A stretch of 64,000 nt of DNA, from contig JANVCC010000030.1 in assembly GCA_025345505.1 (NCBI GenBank), positions 1,180,054 to 1,244,053 of the forward strand, written 5' to 3'. The number at the start of each line of letters is the position of its first letter. Positions within the stretch are counted from its first letter, which is position 1. Below the pieces are notes generated by a model that worked only from the letters and a program-made list of their open reading frames with translations, did not search any database and was not told the origin of the DNA. This DNA is from Todiramphus chloris collaris. Its lineage: Eukaryota > Chordata > Aves > Coraciiformes > Alcedinidae. The position numbers were made by a program, and so were the translations under genes. This document shows positions 45,261 to 58,272 of this stretch, in pieces.

Positions 45261-48200
45261 GTAGGTGTGCACGATGGTATCTGTTTAGGATCACCCTTTA
45301 AAGTAAGAGCTGGTTTGTTTCACGGGACTTTTACGAACAGCGTGTTTCAAGCTTCAGGTCTGTGTTGTGTGGAGTCTGGAAAGCAGATCTTTGCGTACAG
45401 TGGCCTGCAATGACATGGGTGTCAGGACCAGGAGATCGAATCTGGCATCCTTGTCTGTAAATGAGCAGGTCCTGCCCTTGGGAGCTACATGAAGGGAGCG
45501 GTTGGACAGCTGGGCTGTATCAATTATTTTATTGCTTGGCCACCTCTAGAGGGGGACAAATGGCCACATTGAAAGTTGTTACCATAACTTTATCAAAAGA
45601 TGCTTTGTCATAAGACTTTGGTATAAAGGTCTATGCCAACTTTGTCATAAGACTATCTCTTATCAGTGCTCTTCTGGCACTTCTTTGCAGACTCTAGGAG
45701 GAGTGAAACTGTGAAGCAGTGTAAAGAAGGTGAGCAGCAAATAATCATTTACTCTTTCCCCTAATGCAAGCAACTGGAGATCATCAAATGAAATTGATGC
45801 TTTCCATGCAGTTGAAATGTGTGACTCCTTGTGCAAGGCTTTTTTGATGATAGCATTTCACATATAAATTCTAAAAAGTCTTTGCATTGCAGATGTTTGG
45901 AAGTGAGGACAATCTGTTGAGGCAAACAAGCCCTCCCTGTGCTTTTGTGCTCTCCCAGGCCACAGTAAGGCAGTGGGTTTGAGCTAGACTGACCTTTGAT
46001 CTGACTTGGTATAATTCTTGTGTTGGGATGCATTGTAATGGAACAAAGCATAACATTTTGCAAGAATCAGACTGTTTTGTTCAGTACGATTGATGCAGAC
46101 TTGGAAATCACACAAGGGCTTTGCAACAGCAAAGCCTTATGCAGTGCAGTTCTCAGTCAGAAAAAGGAGGTGATGTCTACTACCAGGTATGAAAATGCAG
46201 CATGAAACCAACAACCACCACTTAGCTCATCAGGTCCCCAGAATAATGACAGAAACTTTAAACAAAATACCCTCTTTTATATGCAGAATTAGTGGTTCTA
46301 GAAAAAGGTTTACATTTCTGGAAATCAGATGACAGTTTCTGTGCAGCAGGTAAGTTAACTCTAGTAACACTAACAGGACAAAATGATCCATGGTGCAGGG
46401 GGAATGATGTGATGTGGAGACTTGTGAGTGCAGAAGGGGCTTGCATTCATGCATCAGCCATGGATAACCTGAAAATACACTCCCAATATAAAGATATTCG
46501 AAAACATGTTTTCAGGATTAGTATGTTAGATAAACAGAATTGAAAAGAGAAGCTTTTTATATAGGAAAGTGAAGGTAGGATGTGGAATCTGGTGTGAGGA
46601 ATTGTTAAGCAAAATGCCACCCAGACACAGCTGCTTTGTCAGCAACATCTACACATCTCTTTTTCTTTTGCGAGGGACTGCAGAGATGCTTATGATACAA
46701 TTATGTGTTATGGTGCTATTGTTGCATACAGAATGTGAGAGAGGAGAATGTTTGGAAGGAGGCACAGAAATACAAAAAAGAAAAGAAAAAAAAATTAAAG
46801 CCATAAGGACAGCTAAGCTGAATAATACCAGATGAGGACCTGACTCATTTAGTGATGTCTGTGGCACACCAGATGCATGCACATGTATTGTAGTTACTGC
46901 CCTGTGGGAGTAGCTGAAAGAAAGAAAAAAGACATTTCTAGAACAATACTGGCATAAGGCACATATTAGCATACTCACCCCCCTGATGCGTTATGGTTTT
47001 AGAGTAATTGTGTGGGCGTTTGGTGTCTGAAGGAGAAAGGAGAGATACTGCAATGAATCACCTCTTCTGCCCCTCCTGGATTTTGCACCATGGGCAAGGC
47101 TAGTGGTACTTCAAAGCTTTTTCTCACTGTACCACAAAGATATGCATTGACCTTTCAATGTCTTTTAAGGTCACATGAAACTATTTTGCTTCCTTTGAAG
47201 CAAGCACATAATCCAGTCCAGCAAACACCGCCTGAGAGAGGGATGTCCTGACTACCCAGTGAGCACCAGCCATCCCTCAGCTCACCAGTGCTCCCTCTAC
47301 TCACTCACTTTCCCCTCCAGTGAGAGCAGCTCATTGATTCTCATGTTATTTTCCTTTGGTCTTTTGAGGTTCCTGTCCTTTGTAAAGGATAACAGAGCAT
47401 CCCACTTTAGTCCCATCTAAGATCAGGATTACCTCTTGCAATCTGAATTTCTTTGTTGGGTGTTGGGTTACAGGTGCATGGGGGTTTTTCCCCAGTGGTG
47501 TCTCCTTGGAGATGGTGTGCTCTGGAGCTGAAATCTTGGCCACAAGGAAAGTCAAGGGAAGGTTTCCATTAAGTCTAATGGGGATAAAGCCTTAACTGAT
47601 GAGGCAAGCACATAAATGATGTATTCCATTTCTACTCTACATGATTAATACAGGGAACCAAATGTCTGTATCAAGTTCAGTGTCTGTTGTAGTTATGCCA
47701 AGTTTCAAGTCTCAGACAGCTGGCAACCAGTAAGGAATTTCTTTGGAAATACAGACCATTCTCAAATGGCCCTAATTCTTTTACTACCTTTTTCCTTCTC
47801 TTAGCTATTTTTACCTCTCCTTTTATTCATTCCTATGATGTTTGCAAGGTATTTTTCACAATCATTTTGAGACACATTGGTTCATACTGCAGGGAAGATA
47901 AAGCCCTGCTTGGCTGAGGCAGCCAGCCCCGCCGAGGAGCTCCTGGGGATCCTGCTGCACCTCACTGCCTGGCTCTTCAAAGGGAAGCTCTGATGCAACG
48001 TTTTTGTGGCCAGAAATCAAAACGAGTCCCATGGGAACAGCTTCATTTCCTTTGATGTCTGGTGGATTTGGCAGTTCAGCACCACTTGATTCACCAGCTT
48101 GGCAGAGAGCCGGGATGCCTGCAAAGCAGGTCAAGGCTGTCATAATTTCACTGTGGAACAAACCCATTTTTGGACATTGTTTCATAACAGCAGCTGAGCA

Positions 48201-48785
48201 TTTCCACAGCCCTGTGGAGAGGCTGGCCCCAGTGATGCATGGTGGTGAGGGGGTGAAATCCTGGCTCAGCACTTTCTGATCCCTAGCCCCATCTCAGCTC
48301 CTGGCTGTGCTCATGCACACACCACAGTACTGCAGCCAAGTCAGCATCCTTGCTGCAGCTGCAGAAGTGGATAAAACTCCCACATGACAAATAAACTGAA
48401 ATCCTCTGCTGCAAGGGGAAAGCTGTGTGTTGCAGGGGAGCTCATGGCTTGTTGGCCAGTGATGCTGTTTCTGGATTAGGCCCTGTGCAGGTAGTACTGG
48501 CTTCCATGAATGCGGAGTTGTCAGCCTCAGGGTGTACCCAGGGCCTTGGAGGAGAGTTTTCCAGAGGTGTGCGGCTGTTCTCTGCTTGCTTGCAGGACAA
48601 GGGAGGGGGTCTGTGGGAGCTTGACACAGTCCTTTCTCACGTCCACTGCAGCAGCCAGAGGAGATGCCATGATCCCAAACCTGGCTGCTGGCTCTGCAAA
48701 GCTGGAGCCTCCTGGTGCCTTTGCCAGGGCTACTGGAATAACTTATTTTGTCTGTCCAGTAGTGTCCAGGTATCCTGCCCATGGT
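45261..48785. other. Unannotated unique sequence
   Basis: No recognised element. A 15-bp direct repeat 'ctttgtcataagact' occurs twice at about 45605 and 45646. From about 47880 to 48780 the sequence is GC-richer, with long overlapping frames on both strands (up to 179 codons, minus strand, 48294-48833), none with recognisable motifs. Confidence 0.4.
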
Positions 48786-48866
48786 ATGTGTGTATATACA
48801 TCTATATATATATATATACACACACAGAGACATATATATGCGTACATACAGAGATAGATATATATC
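48786..48866. repeat. Compound AT/CA/GATA microsatellite
   Basis: A run of TA dinucleotides is followed by (CA)4, (AT)4 with CG and CATA interruptions, and short GATA units. It lies in a tract likely to be length-polymorphic. Confidence 0.9.
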
Positions 48867-51800
48867 TTGGATCCTGAATAGTAGTTCTATATGGAAAATC
48901 TCTGAGCCTATGTTACTTCTATATCTTTAAACCCCCTTGATATTTCTTCAGTCTGCATTGACTGTGTGTTCTCAGTTCTCTGAACAATACTAGTGATGAA
49001 GTTAGGGATCAAATGCAGAGATACAGGTTCTCCTGAGCTGAGGTGTAAAGCAGTTGTGCTTGCTTTATTCCTCAAAACTGGTCATTGCCACAGGGCTTCT
49101 TTTGGGCTAAAGTAACGTCAGTAGGCAATGTTTATCATCAGGAGTGGGGATTTTAGGGTTCAAATGAATGTTGCATTAACAGAAATGTTCAGTGCTCAGT
49201 AGGGATAAATACGATGGTGCCCGACTCCATTGGAGGTTGGTCAGCTGCTCGCAAGCAGCTGCTCTCTGCAGGATACCGTGCTGGTGCTGGTTCTGCAGGC
49301 ATTGAAGGGATAGTGCTGGTCCTTCAGTTTAGCTCATGTGTCCCTGTGCAATGGGCTGCCCAAGTATAATTCTGTAATGATAGCTCTTCTTCCCTGCTTC
49401 CCTCCCCATCCTACGTGCTTAATTGACCTGAGTTATATCCTTATATCCTGAGGCTTCTAAGAGGAAAATGCAGGCATGCCTTACATTGGAACTACTAATA
49501 AAAAGGGTTAATTGTCTTTAATACCAGGAGCTGTCAGAGATGATGAAATGAGATAGCAGCTTAGAGTGAGTTTGCCTGCACGTGTGGGAGGAAGGTGTGG
49601 AGGCTGTTTGTTTACAATTACTCCCTTTCCAGAGAGCTGGTGCAAACCAGTGCTACCTCACTCTGTTCAAAAATCAGTAAGAATCCTTCTTGGTTTATGT
49701 TCTATTACTGTTTCACTTAACCTTTAAACTTTACCAGGTTAAGCCAGGAATCAGCAAACCAAAACAGTTTGGATGTGCATGAATGAAAGCCAAAACCTTG
49801 AGCCTCAGCTTTGATATATGTTGCACTGGAGCACTGGCTGGTTTTGGTGCTCAGATTTTGCAGTGCAAGATTAGCACTTGGAGTGCCTGCTGAGATGCCA
49901 GATTGTTTCAGGATCCCAGGGCAGCCTCCACTGATGATTTGCATGAGCATTTTTTGCTAAGTCATGTCTGGTTTTCTGATGTTCGCGGAGTGGAGAAATA
50001 AGCTGTCATCTTGATGTTTTTTTCTCTTTCACCTGAAAGAGCTATAGAGATCCTGAAAGAGAAGCAAAAGCTGTTTGGTCACCTTCCATTCCACTGCAGG
50101 TTTTCCACCACAAAGATTATTTTCAGCTTGGTGACCCTCCCTGATGTGTTGCAAGCGCAATAGCCCCAAAAAGCAACTTTGCTGTTGCAGCGTCTTGCCT
50201 TACCCTTCCCAGGGGATTTGTCTGGGCATCCACCCATGGTGTCTCTGCCTTTTACCCCAGAAGCGTCCCTTGAATCCTTTCACAGGTTTCACTCTGACCA
50301 ATAGGTCAGAAACACAAACAAAGGAGAAAACTTTTGTATATAACTAGCTGCAGGGCCTGTAATACTGCACAGCAGCTTTGACTGCCTAGCGCTACCTGTG
50401 AGGAGGCTTCAAGTCCTCAGCAGAATAGACTTGTCACAGGAATGCTGGGTTTAAAGCTTTTCTGGGTGGAGAGAGATAAACAATCTCTAAGGTTCCATGA
50501 TTTCAGTCTTTGTTCTAAGATAGGTTATTCCCTTTGAACAAAGTTCTTGTGCTGGCTTGCTATTTCTGAGAGCTGACTTTGCTCTGAGTTCCTCCAAGCA
50601 TCTGTGTTGCTGTGCTTGGTGGAATAAAATTAATTCTTCTCTTCTGGGGCTCTCTGAATGGCATGTGCCAGAAGGGACACAGTGATGGTATAGGGTCACC
50701 ATACCTTGGAGTGAGCAAGTGGCTGTCATGTTGCAAGTTTTTGCTAAGAAAAATACGGTAGACGTATTTTGTAGGTATTCAATGATTATGCCGTGCTACG
50801 TTCCTGCTGTGCAATGCACTAAACACCTCATCTCCAGAGAGCAGGCTCAGGGTGAGGAAGAGCAGAGAGGAGCAAGGCAGATGTTGGAAGGCGATGGGAG
50901 ATACAGGAAAGAGCTATGGCCGTGACAGTAAACAAAGTTCCCTGAGTACATTTGGTGCCTATGACTGCAAGTGCAAAGGTGTTGTGCTATGTTTGTGCCC
51001 TCTATTCTAGTAATTTATCCACTTTTCACCTCTTCTTAAACTGTCAGCCTTACAGTATGCATTTTCAGGAGTAAGTACTGTTGGTCACAGCTTCTTGTGC
51101 TGTGAAACTTGGAAAACTTGATTTCAATGTAAAAAATGTTATTATGCAAGAAAAGGAGAAAAGTTTAAAAAAAAAAAAAAGGTGTCAGCACCATCTATAT
51201 ACGTGGAATTAGGTGTTTAAAACTAAGCCCAACCCTTGTTACCTCGCTGAGGATGAAGCCAAATCAAGAGTGTTACCAGTTTTAATAACTTGCTGAGATT
51301 ATGTAGCACAGTTGTGAGTTCCATACTTTCTTTGCAAAGAACACATTAAAACCGGGTATTTTGACTTGCACCACGATGCTGCATAATGACAGTGTTATAC
51401 TGTGTGCCAGCAGTTCAACGGGATGCTCCTTTCTTTGGATCACATATCTGTTATCACTCTAGACAATGAGTATCTGATACAAAATAAAAGTGATGGATGC
51501 CAAGTGAACCAGTGAGTGGGGAGAAGATACTATGGTTCATTGACTAACCAAATTGCTTTGGGGGTATTTAAATGCATCTCTAGCTTTTGATTCTGCATGG
51601 GCTATTATAGATGAGTTCTGTGATGATTCCGCCTCAGAAAAATTAACCTGTTCTGTTCCATGTGGAATGTTGGTGATTGCAGGAGTATTGTGATATGGTA
51701 AGGGACTTAGAATGCAGTTTCCAGGATGAAAAGGTGCTGGGTCTGGACACTGATGAAAATCCTTTATACAAGTCTCATTTCATTTTAGTAGGGTAGTGTA

Positions 51801-53029
51801 GCTGCTTATACATACAAACTGAACTAAAACTGAACGTTGACTGGAAATATGGGCTGGGCTATGTAACTTTAGGCATCAAAAAGTGGGCACTACATCGATG
51901 CATTTACTGGACTTTATCCCCCATTTGACTGCTTGGTTTGCCATTCCACCATGACAAACCGGGGTGCTTGATGAGTTTGCTGCAGAACAAGCAAAGCAGC
52001 TGTTAAGCAGGGAAAGTCCCTCAACAAGTTATTTGTAAATAAGTAAATAAACCACTATATTGGCTTTGCTAGCGTTTGCCCCCATCTTGTGTTTTGCTGT
52101 GAGGAACTTGTAACAGTTCAGTTTGTTTGCAAAGTCTTTCATGTAAGCAGGGAATTAGAGGCTGGTGACAAATAATGTGCATAGAAAGACATTTTGAACT
52201 TTTACACATAAATACACACACTGGAAACTTTTTCAATAACAGAGGCCAAAATAAGATGCTACCATCTCTATATAATCTTTTCCAAATTAATGAACAAGGT
52301 CCGCATTTCCACTATCAAATACCAAATTCCTTATGAGCAGCTCCAACTATCAGGAAAAATATTCAGACTGATGGTAAGTCTGTTTGGAAAATCTGAAGCT
52401 GCTTTTGGACAGTTCATACCTAGAAGAGGTCTTACTCTGTCATATCAATCAGCTCAACTTTTAATACAAGCTTATGGAAAATAGAAGCCATCTAATTATC
52501 AGGAAAACTCCACTATTACAAAAGAACTCTTGAACAAAAATTTATTTTAAAATAAATATATATATTGGCATACAAGGTGAACAGACCAGGGCAACTCCAG
52601 GGAACCCTGGGGCTTTTCTGATGTGTTTGCAGTTGGATTTTGCCACAGATAGTTTGTTGCCGTGCAGAGACTGTGACCTCGTGCACTTGCTGTCACCTCA
52701 AATGAGATTATGGTTGTCCATGAAGTCATTACAATGTTTGGCTAAAACCCAACAGCTAGTTAACCTGGAAGGTGCTGTGTCTTCCTCTGCAGATATTGAA
52801 TTAAGATGATGGCAAAATAAAGTTGAACTTAAAGACATCTGGGAGGCTGAGGAGCTGAAAACCATAAACACGGAGAATTATCTTTGCATATAAGCATGTA
52901 TAAACTGACAAGTAAAGTCTTCAAATTGAGTATGTGCTGTCAAGGAGGTGTAGTCAAGTAATTATTGAAATCCAGGGAGTGGGGAAAATACATCAGAAAA
53001 CAGGAATATTGGTTAATGGGAGGCCAACA
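48867..53029. other. Unannotated unique sequence
   Basis: No repeat family, RNA gene or exon is recognised. It includes an A-run at about 51167-51180 and a short AT run near 52555-52565. Confidence 0.42.
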
Positions 53030-53216
53030 GGGGACAATTGGAGCCTTCCTGGCCCACGGCTGTAAGTCACCTCCAGCCATTGTCATTAGCCCAAATTGTT
53101 GTCTGTTGGGCTGTAAAGTATTACATATTCCATTTAATTAACAACTTAAATTTGATCTTGATGTTGTGGGAGCTCCTGGAGAAAATGAAATGCATTCACC
53201 ACTTTTATGAACAAAG
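53030..53216. promoter_or_regulatory. Candidate enhancer-like cluster of SOX and homeodomain-type motifs
   Basis: Within about 185 bp there are ACAAT/ATTGT cores at 53034-53038, 53079-53083 and 53095-53099, a TTTAATTAAC homeodomain-like core at about 53133-53142, and AACAAAG (TCF/SOX-type) at 53210-53216. The region is repeat-free. Such short motifs are frequent in AT-rich DNA, so the cluster is suggestive only. Confidence 0.2.
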
Positions 53217-54690
53217 ATAGTGTTTGCAAGGGGGTGGAAACCAACAAAATTACCCTGGAAATGTTAAAATGTTTTATTGGCACAACATTGGGTAGAGCCA
53301 AGTGAGGACTTGGAGGCTCACTGTGCAGAGCAGTTGTCTGGTGGTTCTGCCCTGGTTTTGGTGAGAGTCATCATGGGTGGGTGATGGTCTCACAGCGTAC
53401 CCGAGGACCTGCCTGTATCTGGAGCCTTTCTCCAGGTGCTGTGTTGAGGTAGCACCTCAACAAGCTCCTTCTGCTGAGGGGGACAGCTCTCTCCAAACCC
53501 TAAAATGTGAGGAATGACACCCATATCATTGAGCATTGATGATTAGTCAACAATCTAATTATCATTCCCAGAGCAGGCTCTCAGTAGCATTTCTGTCAGG
53601 AAGAGTGAAGGCTGAGAAATGAGATTTAGTATGCAGTGAGTACAAGCTGTTTCCCACACTGCCAGCCACCAGATGACACTGGAGAAGGTTTTAATGTTTT
53701 AGGAGTTAGGAGGACTTCCTCTGTGTGTAACTGTGATTTATTGACTGATGTGAGACAAAAGCCTGTCAAGATGAACTTGAATTTTTAAAAAGAAAGGAAT
53801 AGGTTTTCTGTGGACTGTCGTGTGTATCCACCACTAGAGACCCTCTAAAAACACACGGGGACATTTAGCAAGAAGTATGTACACAGGGTTGGATCTGCTT
53901 TGTGAAGAAGGATGGACCAAGTAATTCCTTGAATTTCTTTCCAGCCCTATTTCTGATTATTACTATTATTCTTGCCAAAGATACCCCAGACAAGCAAAAC
54001 TCCTGATTATTTTAATACAAACATGTTATTTTATAGGGAAATAATAAGTAGTTCAACATACAGAATATATTCCATGTGGGCACACCATGGCTTTAGGAGC
54101 AGAGAATCTCACAGGTTGCATTGCTCCCTCAGTGGGCGTTGCTTGGTGGGCAGTATTGCAAGCTGCCCCACTGTACTGGGGAACCACCTTTCTCATGGGA
54201 GTTGAAATTCCCCGCTCCTTCCAGCAGCTGTGATATGAACCAGCAGTGTTCTTCTCAGGTCTCAACTTGTATTCCTCCTCATGTTTCATAACAGCCAGCG
54301 TGTCTGTCATTTGGCAGGATGCCTGCCCTGCTTGCATTTCTCACGTTTGCTCTGCCCACTGGGGTGCTCAGTATGTACCATAGCCCACAGCATCAGCTCT
54401 TGATGCTTTTTTGGGAGGTGAGGTTTTTGGTTTTGAGGGAACTATTTTCTTCATTTTCTCACTACATGTCAGTTTAAATTGGGGCTGGAAGGGGTGAGCA
54501 GAGAATGCTTGATGCCACAGCAAGGGAAAGCTGCAGGTGAAGCCTGTGGTGGTGCAGGGGAAGATACGCCTTTATCTGCACCATGGAAATGGTTGCTCAC
54601 AATGGTCACAGGAGCCCTGGCACCCTGGTGAATCACTGCCCAGTGATTTACCACCCTGATGCTCCCAAGAGGCTGGCTCTGCAGGGTGCG
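53217..54690. other. Mostly unannotated sequence with a possible CR1 tail
   Basis: Contains the putative CR1 3' tail at 53905-53962. Otherwise no recognised element, RNA gene or exon. Confidence 0.4.
53905..53962 (+). mobile_element. Possible ancient CR1 3'-tail fragment
   Basis: The words 'ggatggaccaagtaattcc', 'tttctttccagcccta' and 'tttctgatta' follow the order of a CR1 3' end (GGAC.AG.TGATC, CCTTCCAGCCC, ATTCTGTGAT) with many substitutions. There is no upstream ORF2 similarity, so if correct it is a very short, old copy. Confidence 0.35.
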
Positions 54691-54960
54691 CGCTGCTAGC
54701 CCTCAGCCGGGGCATCCTTGGGTCTGGAGAAGGGGTCTCCATGTTTAACAGATCAGCCGAGTCACTCTCACTGCTTGCATCACACGCAGCCCTTGTCAGA
54801 AAATCCTCAGCGTAACCATGGGAACGCGGTTTTGCTTAAGCAGCGCTTGCGAGGATGCAGTACATAAGGAGACAGGGGTGATCAGGGTGGGTGCGTGGGG
54901 GTGAGAGTGAGAGCATTTGTCTCCACTTTCCTCAACCCCCATGCTAATCAAATGCAAGAA
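54690..54960. promoter_or_regulatory. Candidate regulatory block with RFX-type X-box
   Basis: A locally CpG-bearing stretch (for example 'gggtgcgcgctgc', 'gaacgcggt', 'gcgcttgcgagg') contains GTAACCATGGGAAC at 54812-54825, close to the RFX X-box consensus GTTRCCATGGYAAC. About 40 bases further on is a TATA-like 'tacataag' (54861-54868), and at 54941 an ATGCTAAT POU-like octamer. Together they could mark a promoter or enhancer, but no transcript or gene start is visible. Confidence 0.25.
54812..54825. promoter_or_regulatory. RFX X-box-like near-palindrome
   Basis: GTAACCATGGGAAC departs from the RFX dimer consensus at two positions only, and the centre CCATGG is perfectly symmetrical. RFX factors bind such sites at ciliary and MHC class II genes; that role here is inferred only from the motif. 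Confidence 0.3.
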
Positions 54961-57664
54961 AATTGTGTAAATGAAGGACTATGATTTCTCTTCATGTCCA
55001 CAGCTTTTCTCAGGCAGTCTGTCGCTGGATATCACTCCTGCATTAAACACAACACCACAGTGCTCATTTTCAAAATCAGGGGGTTTTATTTTTTTTTTGT
55101 TAGGTAGATCAGTGAGATGCTTCACACTCTGGGAGCCCAGGGCACCTCGAGCAGCACTCGTGGATATGGGGTCATGGGGACCCTAGCTTCCCTGGAGCCC
55201 AGAGGTAGAGCACCATGGGCAAGGTGCTTAATGCAGAAATCAGGTTAACACTTCTTGGCCACCTTCATAGCCCTTAAAGTAATTTTTTAGGGATTTTGCT
55301 AATGGCAGAGTGTGATCCCTAAATGATAATTTTGGTGCCTGCCTTTTTGTATCCCCTGTTTTCTGCTATGGTGACCACAGAGTTGGTATCAGAAGTACGG
55401 AGGCACCCAGTGGCAATAGATTATTACCATAAATTGGTAAATTTCTAGATGATAGCCCAGTGTTGGCTTCCCCAACAGACATTGGTGGGAGCTGGCTGCA
55501 GCAGGTCGCTGCCCTGTGTGCCCTATTGCTCTCAAAGAGGATCAAAGGCACTTTATCTCACATTTTCTTCCAGGTTTTCCCATGATAAGAAGTCACCATA
55601 AGATGGAGCTCAGCTGCACATGGACTTGTCTGACTTTTCACTCCCCCTCCACACAACAACCCAGGCAACTGTAGGAGCCAAACAGCTTTAAGCATTTTGT
55701 CCTAAATTAATGGAGATATACAAGGACATTTGCTCAATTACAAGTGAACAAACACACTTCAGTGCCACCCTGAGGAGAGGCTTCTCTAAACATCTCTTGC
55801 TGTCCCAGCTTTAGTGGGAGCTGCAGAAGAAATGGCTTTTCCAAAATGTTAATGCAAGAAACATTCCTCCCCCTCATGCCTTTCGCACACTTTCTTTTGT
55901 GTGAATATATATTTTTTTTCCCATATTTTCAATCATCTATGTGCATAACTGAAATCTGAACCAAAGACATGCGTGTTGGTAGATCCATCCCACAGACTTG
56001 CATGAGCTTTGGGCAATTACCTCATGCACCATGGTGTCAGAGCTGTGCTGAGAGGTCTCAGAGCACTAAGATGAGCATTTTGGGTATCAAATGGCAGAGT
56101 GTGTTGGATCAGTGACTTGCTTGCATCCCATCTAGAACGATTGCTATTGTTCCCTGTTTTCGCTCTCTCTCTTTTTTTTTTTTTTTTTTCTGTATTATTG
56201 TTTTCTGAGAATAGTGGGGAAAAAACCTAAAAAATCCATCTAAATCAAGGAGTACACACCAGCTAATGCCTGTCCCCTCAGGAGAAACCATTTGGGAACA
56301 CTGAAAAAAAAAATAAATATATATATATATTGCTACAGCTATTAAGCAGTGAACTGACATAAAACTGAACTTGCATCCTTTTTTAGCTGCTCAACACAGC
56401 AGTGTGATAACTGCAAAAATATACTTCTTGGAGTGAGAAAATGGTAGAAATTTAGGAAGCAGGATTGATTATTTTTCACATGTTGGATTACTCCATTATG
56501 TTATTCTGCCAGGTTGCCGTGGGCAGGGGGAAGCAGTTTGCTTTCACACGGGAGTGTGCAAGTCAGACATGAATCTGTAGAAAATCTCTGTGAGATGCAC
56601 GTAACCACCTCCAAACTTCACATCTCTGCTGTTGTGTCATGGAGTGAAAAGTTTAATCCATTAAACTGGTCCACTAATTCCTTCACTAAGACTGGTTCTG
56701 GGCAGGATTCCCAGTCACTAAACTTCATCACCTAATCTATGGTTTGCAAGTCATTCAGGCAAAATGGAAATTCTCCCCAACTTTGCCTTCATACAGCCCT
56801 GCCCTCCATAAATAATGTTTATGGAGAAAGCCTAATCATGCTTACTTTAGGGAACATTGTTTTGCTTTCACAGCTACACCCAGTATGGGACTGGGACCAA
56901 AACCTCAGACCTCTGTTGGAGCTCAGGCTTCCCACCCATTCTCCAACCTTGTCTCAGCATATGGGCGGTCCGAAGCTGGGCAGCCTGAGGAAGCGCGGGT
57001 GCTTGAGCACACAGGCTCTTTGCCTTGTTGTGGACACATGCTGTGAGATGTTGAATGCTGCCCACTATTCTTCTCTGCAGTGCTGGGGCTGGATCCAAGC
57101 AGAGCATCTGGAAGGCAGTGAAGGGCTGAGAAGGACCTGGGGCAGAGCTCAGTTGGAACTTCAGGGTTTGGGGCACTGACCTCAGGGGAGTTGATGGTAT
57201 TTGTGTTTCAGTTCTCTAAGGAAATCATGGGAAGGTAATAATGATGACCATAATAATACTTCTTTTTTCATTCAGGGATCTCAAGGATAGTATGTTGAGG
57301 CCAGCTTGTTATTTTAATCTACTTTTGGTTTTTGACTCTCAGTGACAGCAGCAGAAAGAGTAAGTTAGCTTGGTGTTCCTCCTGCTCTATCACTGTCAGC
57401 CTCTGTTCACAGAAGCCCTTCATTAGAAATGAAGGTATCAGCAAATTGAACTAAGCATGAAAGGAGGCTTCCAAGATATTGTTTTGTTGATTGACCAGTT
57501 TCACTTGCCCTAGTGAGTTATAACTCCTCTTGTCCTTCCTTCTCACCCCCTGGACTGAGGAGGGAAAGGCATGGAATGAGTTGCTTTCAAAACGACTGTC
57601 ACTCTCTAGGGCAGTGTTTTCCCCTGTTTGTGAAAAGCCGTGGGACTGTCTGACATCACTGCTG
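54961..57664. other. Unannotated unique sequence
   Basis: No recognised element. Contains a T18 run (56172-56189) and an (AT)n microsatellite near 56316-56330. A 146-codon plus-strand frame at 56739-57179 has no recognisable domain. Confidence 0.4.
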
Positions 57665-58272
57665 AAGAGAACGTGAAGTTCAACAAGGTCAAGTTCCTGC
57701 ATCTGGGTTGGGGCAATCCCAAGTGCAAATACAGGCTGGGTGGAGTAGGGTTTGAGAGCAGTCCTGAGGAGAAAGACTTGGGGGTGCTGGTTGATGAAAA
57801 GCTCAACATAATCCAACATGTATGAAAACAGCCCAAAAAGCCCCAACAGTGTCCTGGGCTGCATGAAAAGAAGTGTGGCCAGCAGGTCGAGGGAGGGGAT
57901 TCTCCCCCTCTGCTGTCGTGAGACCCCACCTGGAGTACTATGTCCAGCTCTGGAGCACACAACACAAGAAGGATCAAAGGGCTGTAACCCCTTTCCTGTG
58001 AGGACAGGCTGAGAGTTGGGGCTGTTCAGCCTTGAGAAGAGAAGGCTCTAGGGAGACCGTATTACAGCCTTCCACTATCTGAACAGGGCCTACAAGAAAG
58101 CTGGGGAGGGAAGCTGTAGATGCATCATCACTGGATGAATTCAAGATCAGGTTGGATGGGGCCTTGCACAACCTGGTCTAGTGGGAGGTGTCCCTGCCCA
58201 TGGCAGGGGGGTTGGAACTAGGTGATCTTTAAGGTCCCTTCCAACCCAAGCCATTCTATGATTCAATGATTC
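57665..58272 (+). mobile_element. CR1 LINE fragment, + strand, with internal deletions
   Basis: The copy starts at 'gtgaagttcaacaagg', carries 'ggggcaatcccaag', 'gagaaagacttgggggtgctgg' and 'gccagcaggtcgagggagg', and ends in the CR1 tail 'aggtgatctttaaggtcccttccaaccc', CCATTCTATGATT. The tail is almost the same as that of the copy at 1540-2117. Compared with that copy, about 47 bp are missing near 57969-57975, between two AAGGAT words, and about 160 bp near 58110, before 'gtagatgcatcatc'. The remaining frame is broken (57640-57825 and 57818-58012). It is 5'-truncated and dead. Confidence 0.93.

Noticed and set aside
48294-48833. 179-codon minus-strand frame
   Set aside because: GC-rich patch with overlapping frames on both strands and a microsatellite inside the frame; no recognisable protein features.
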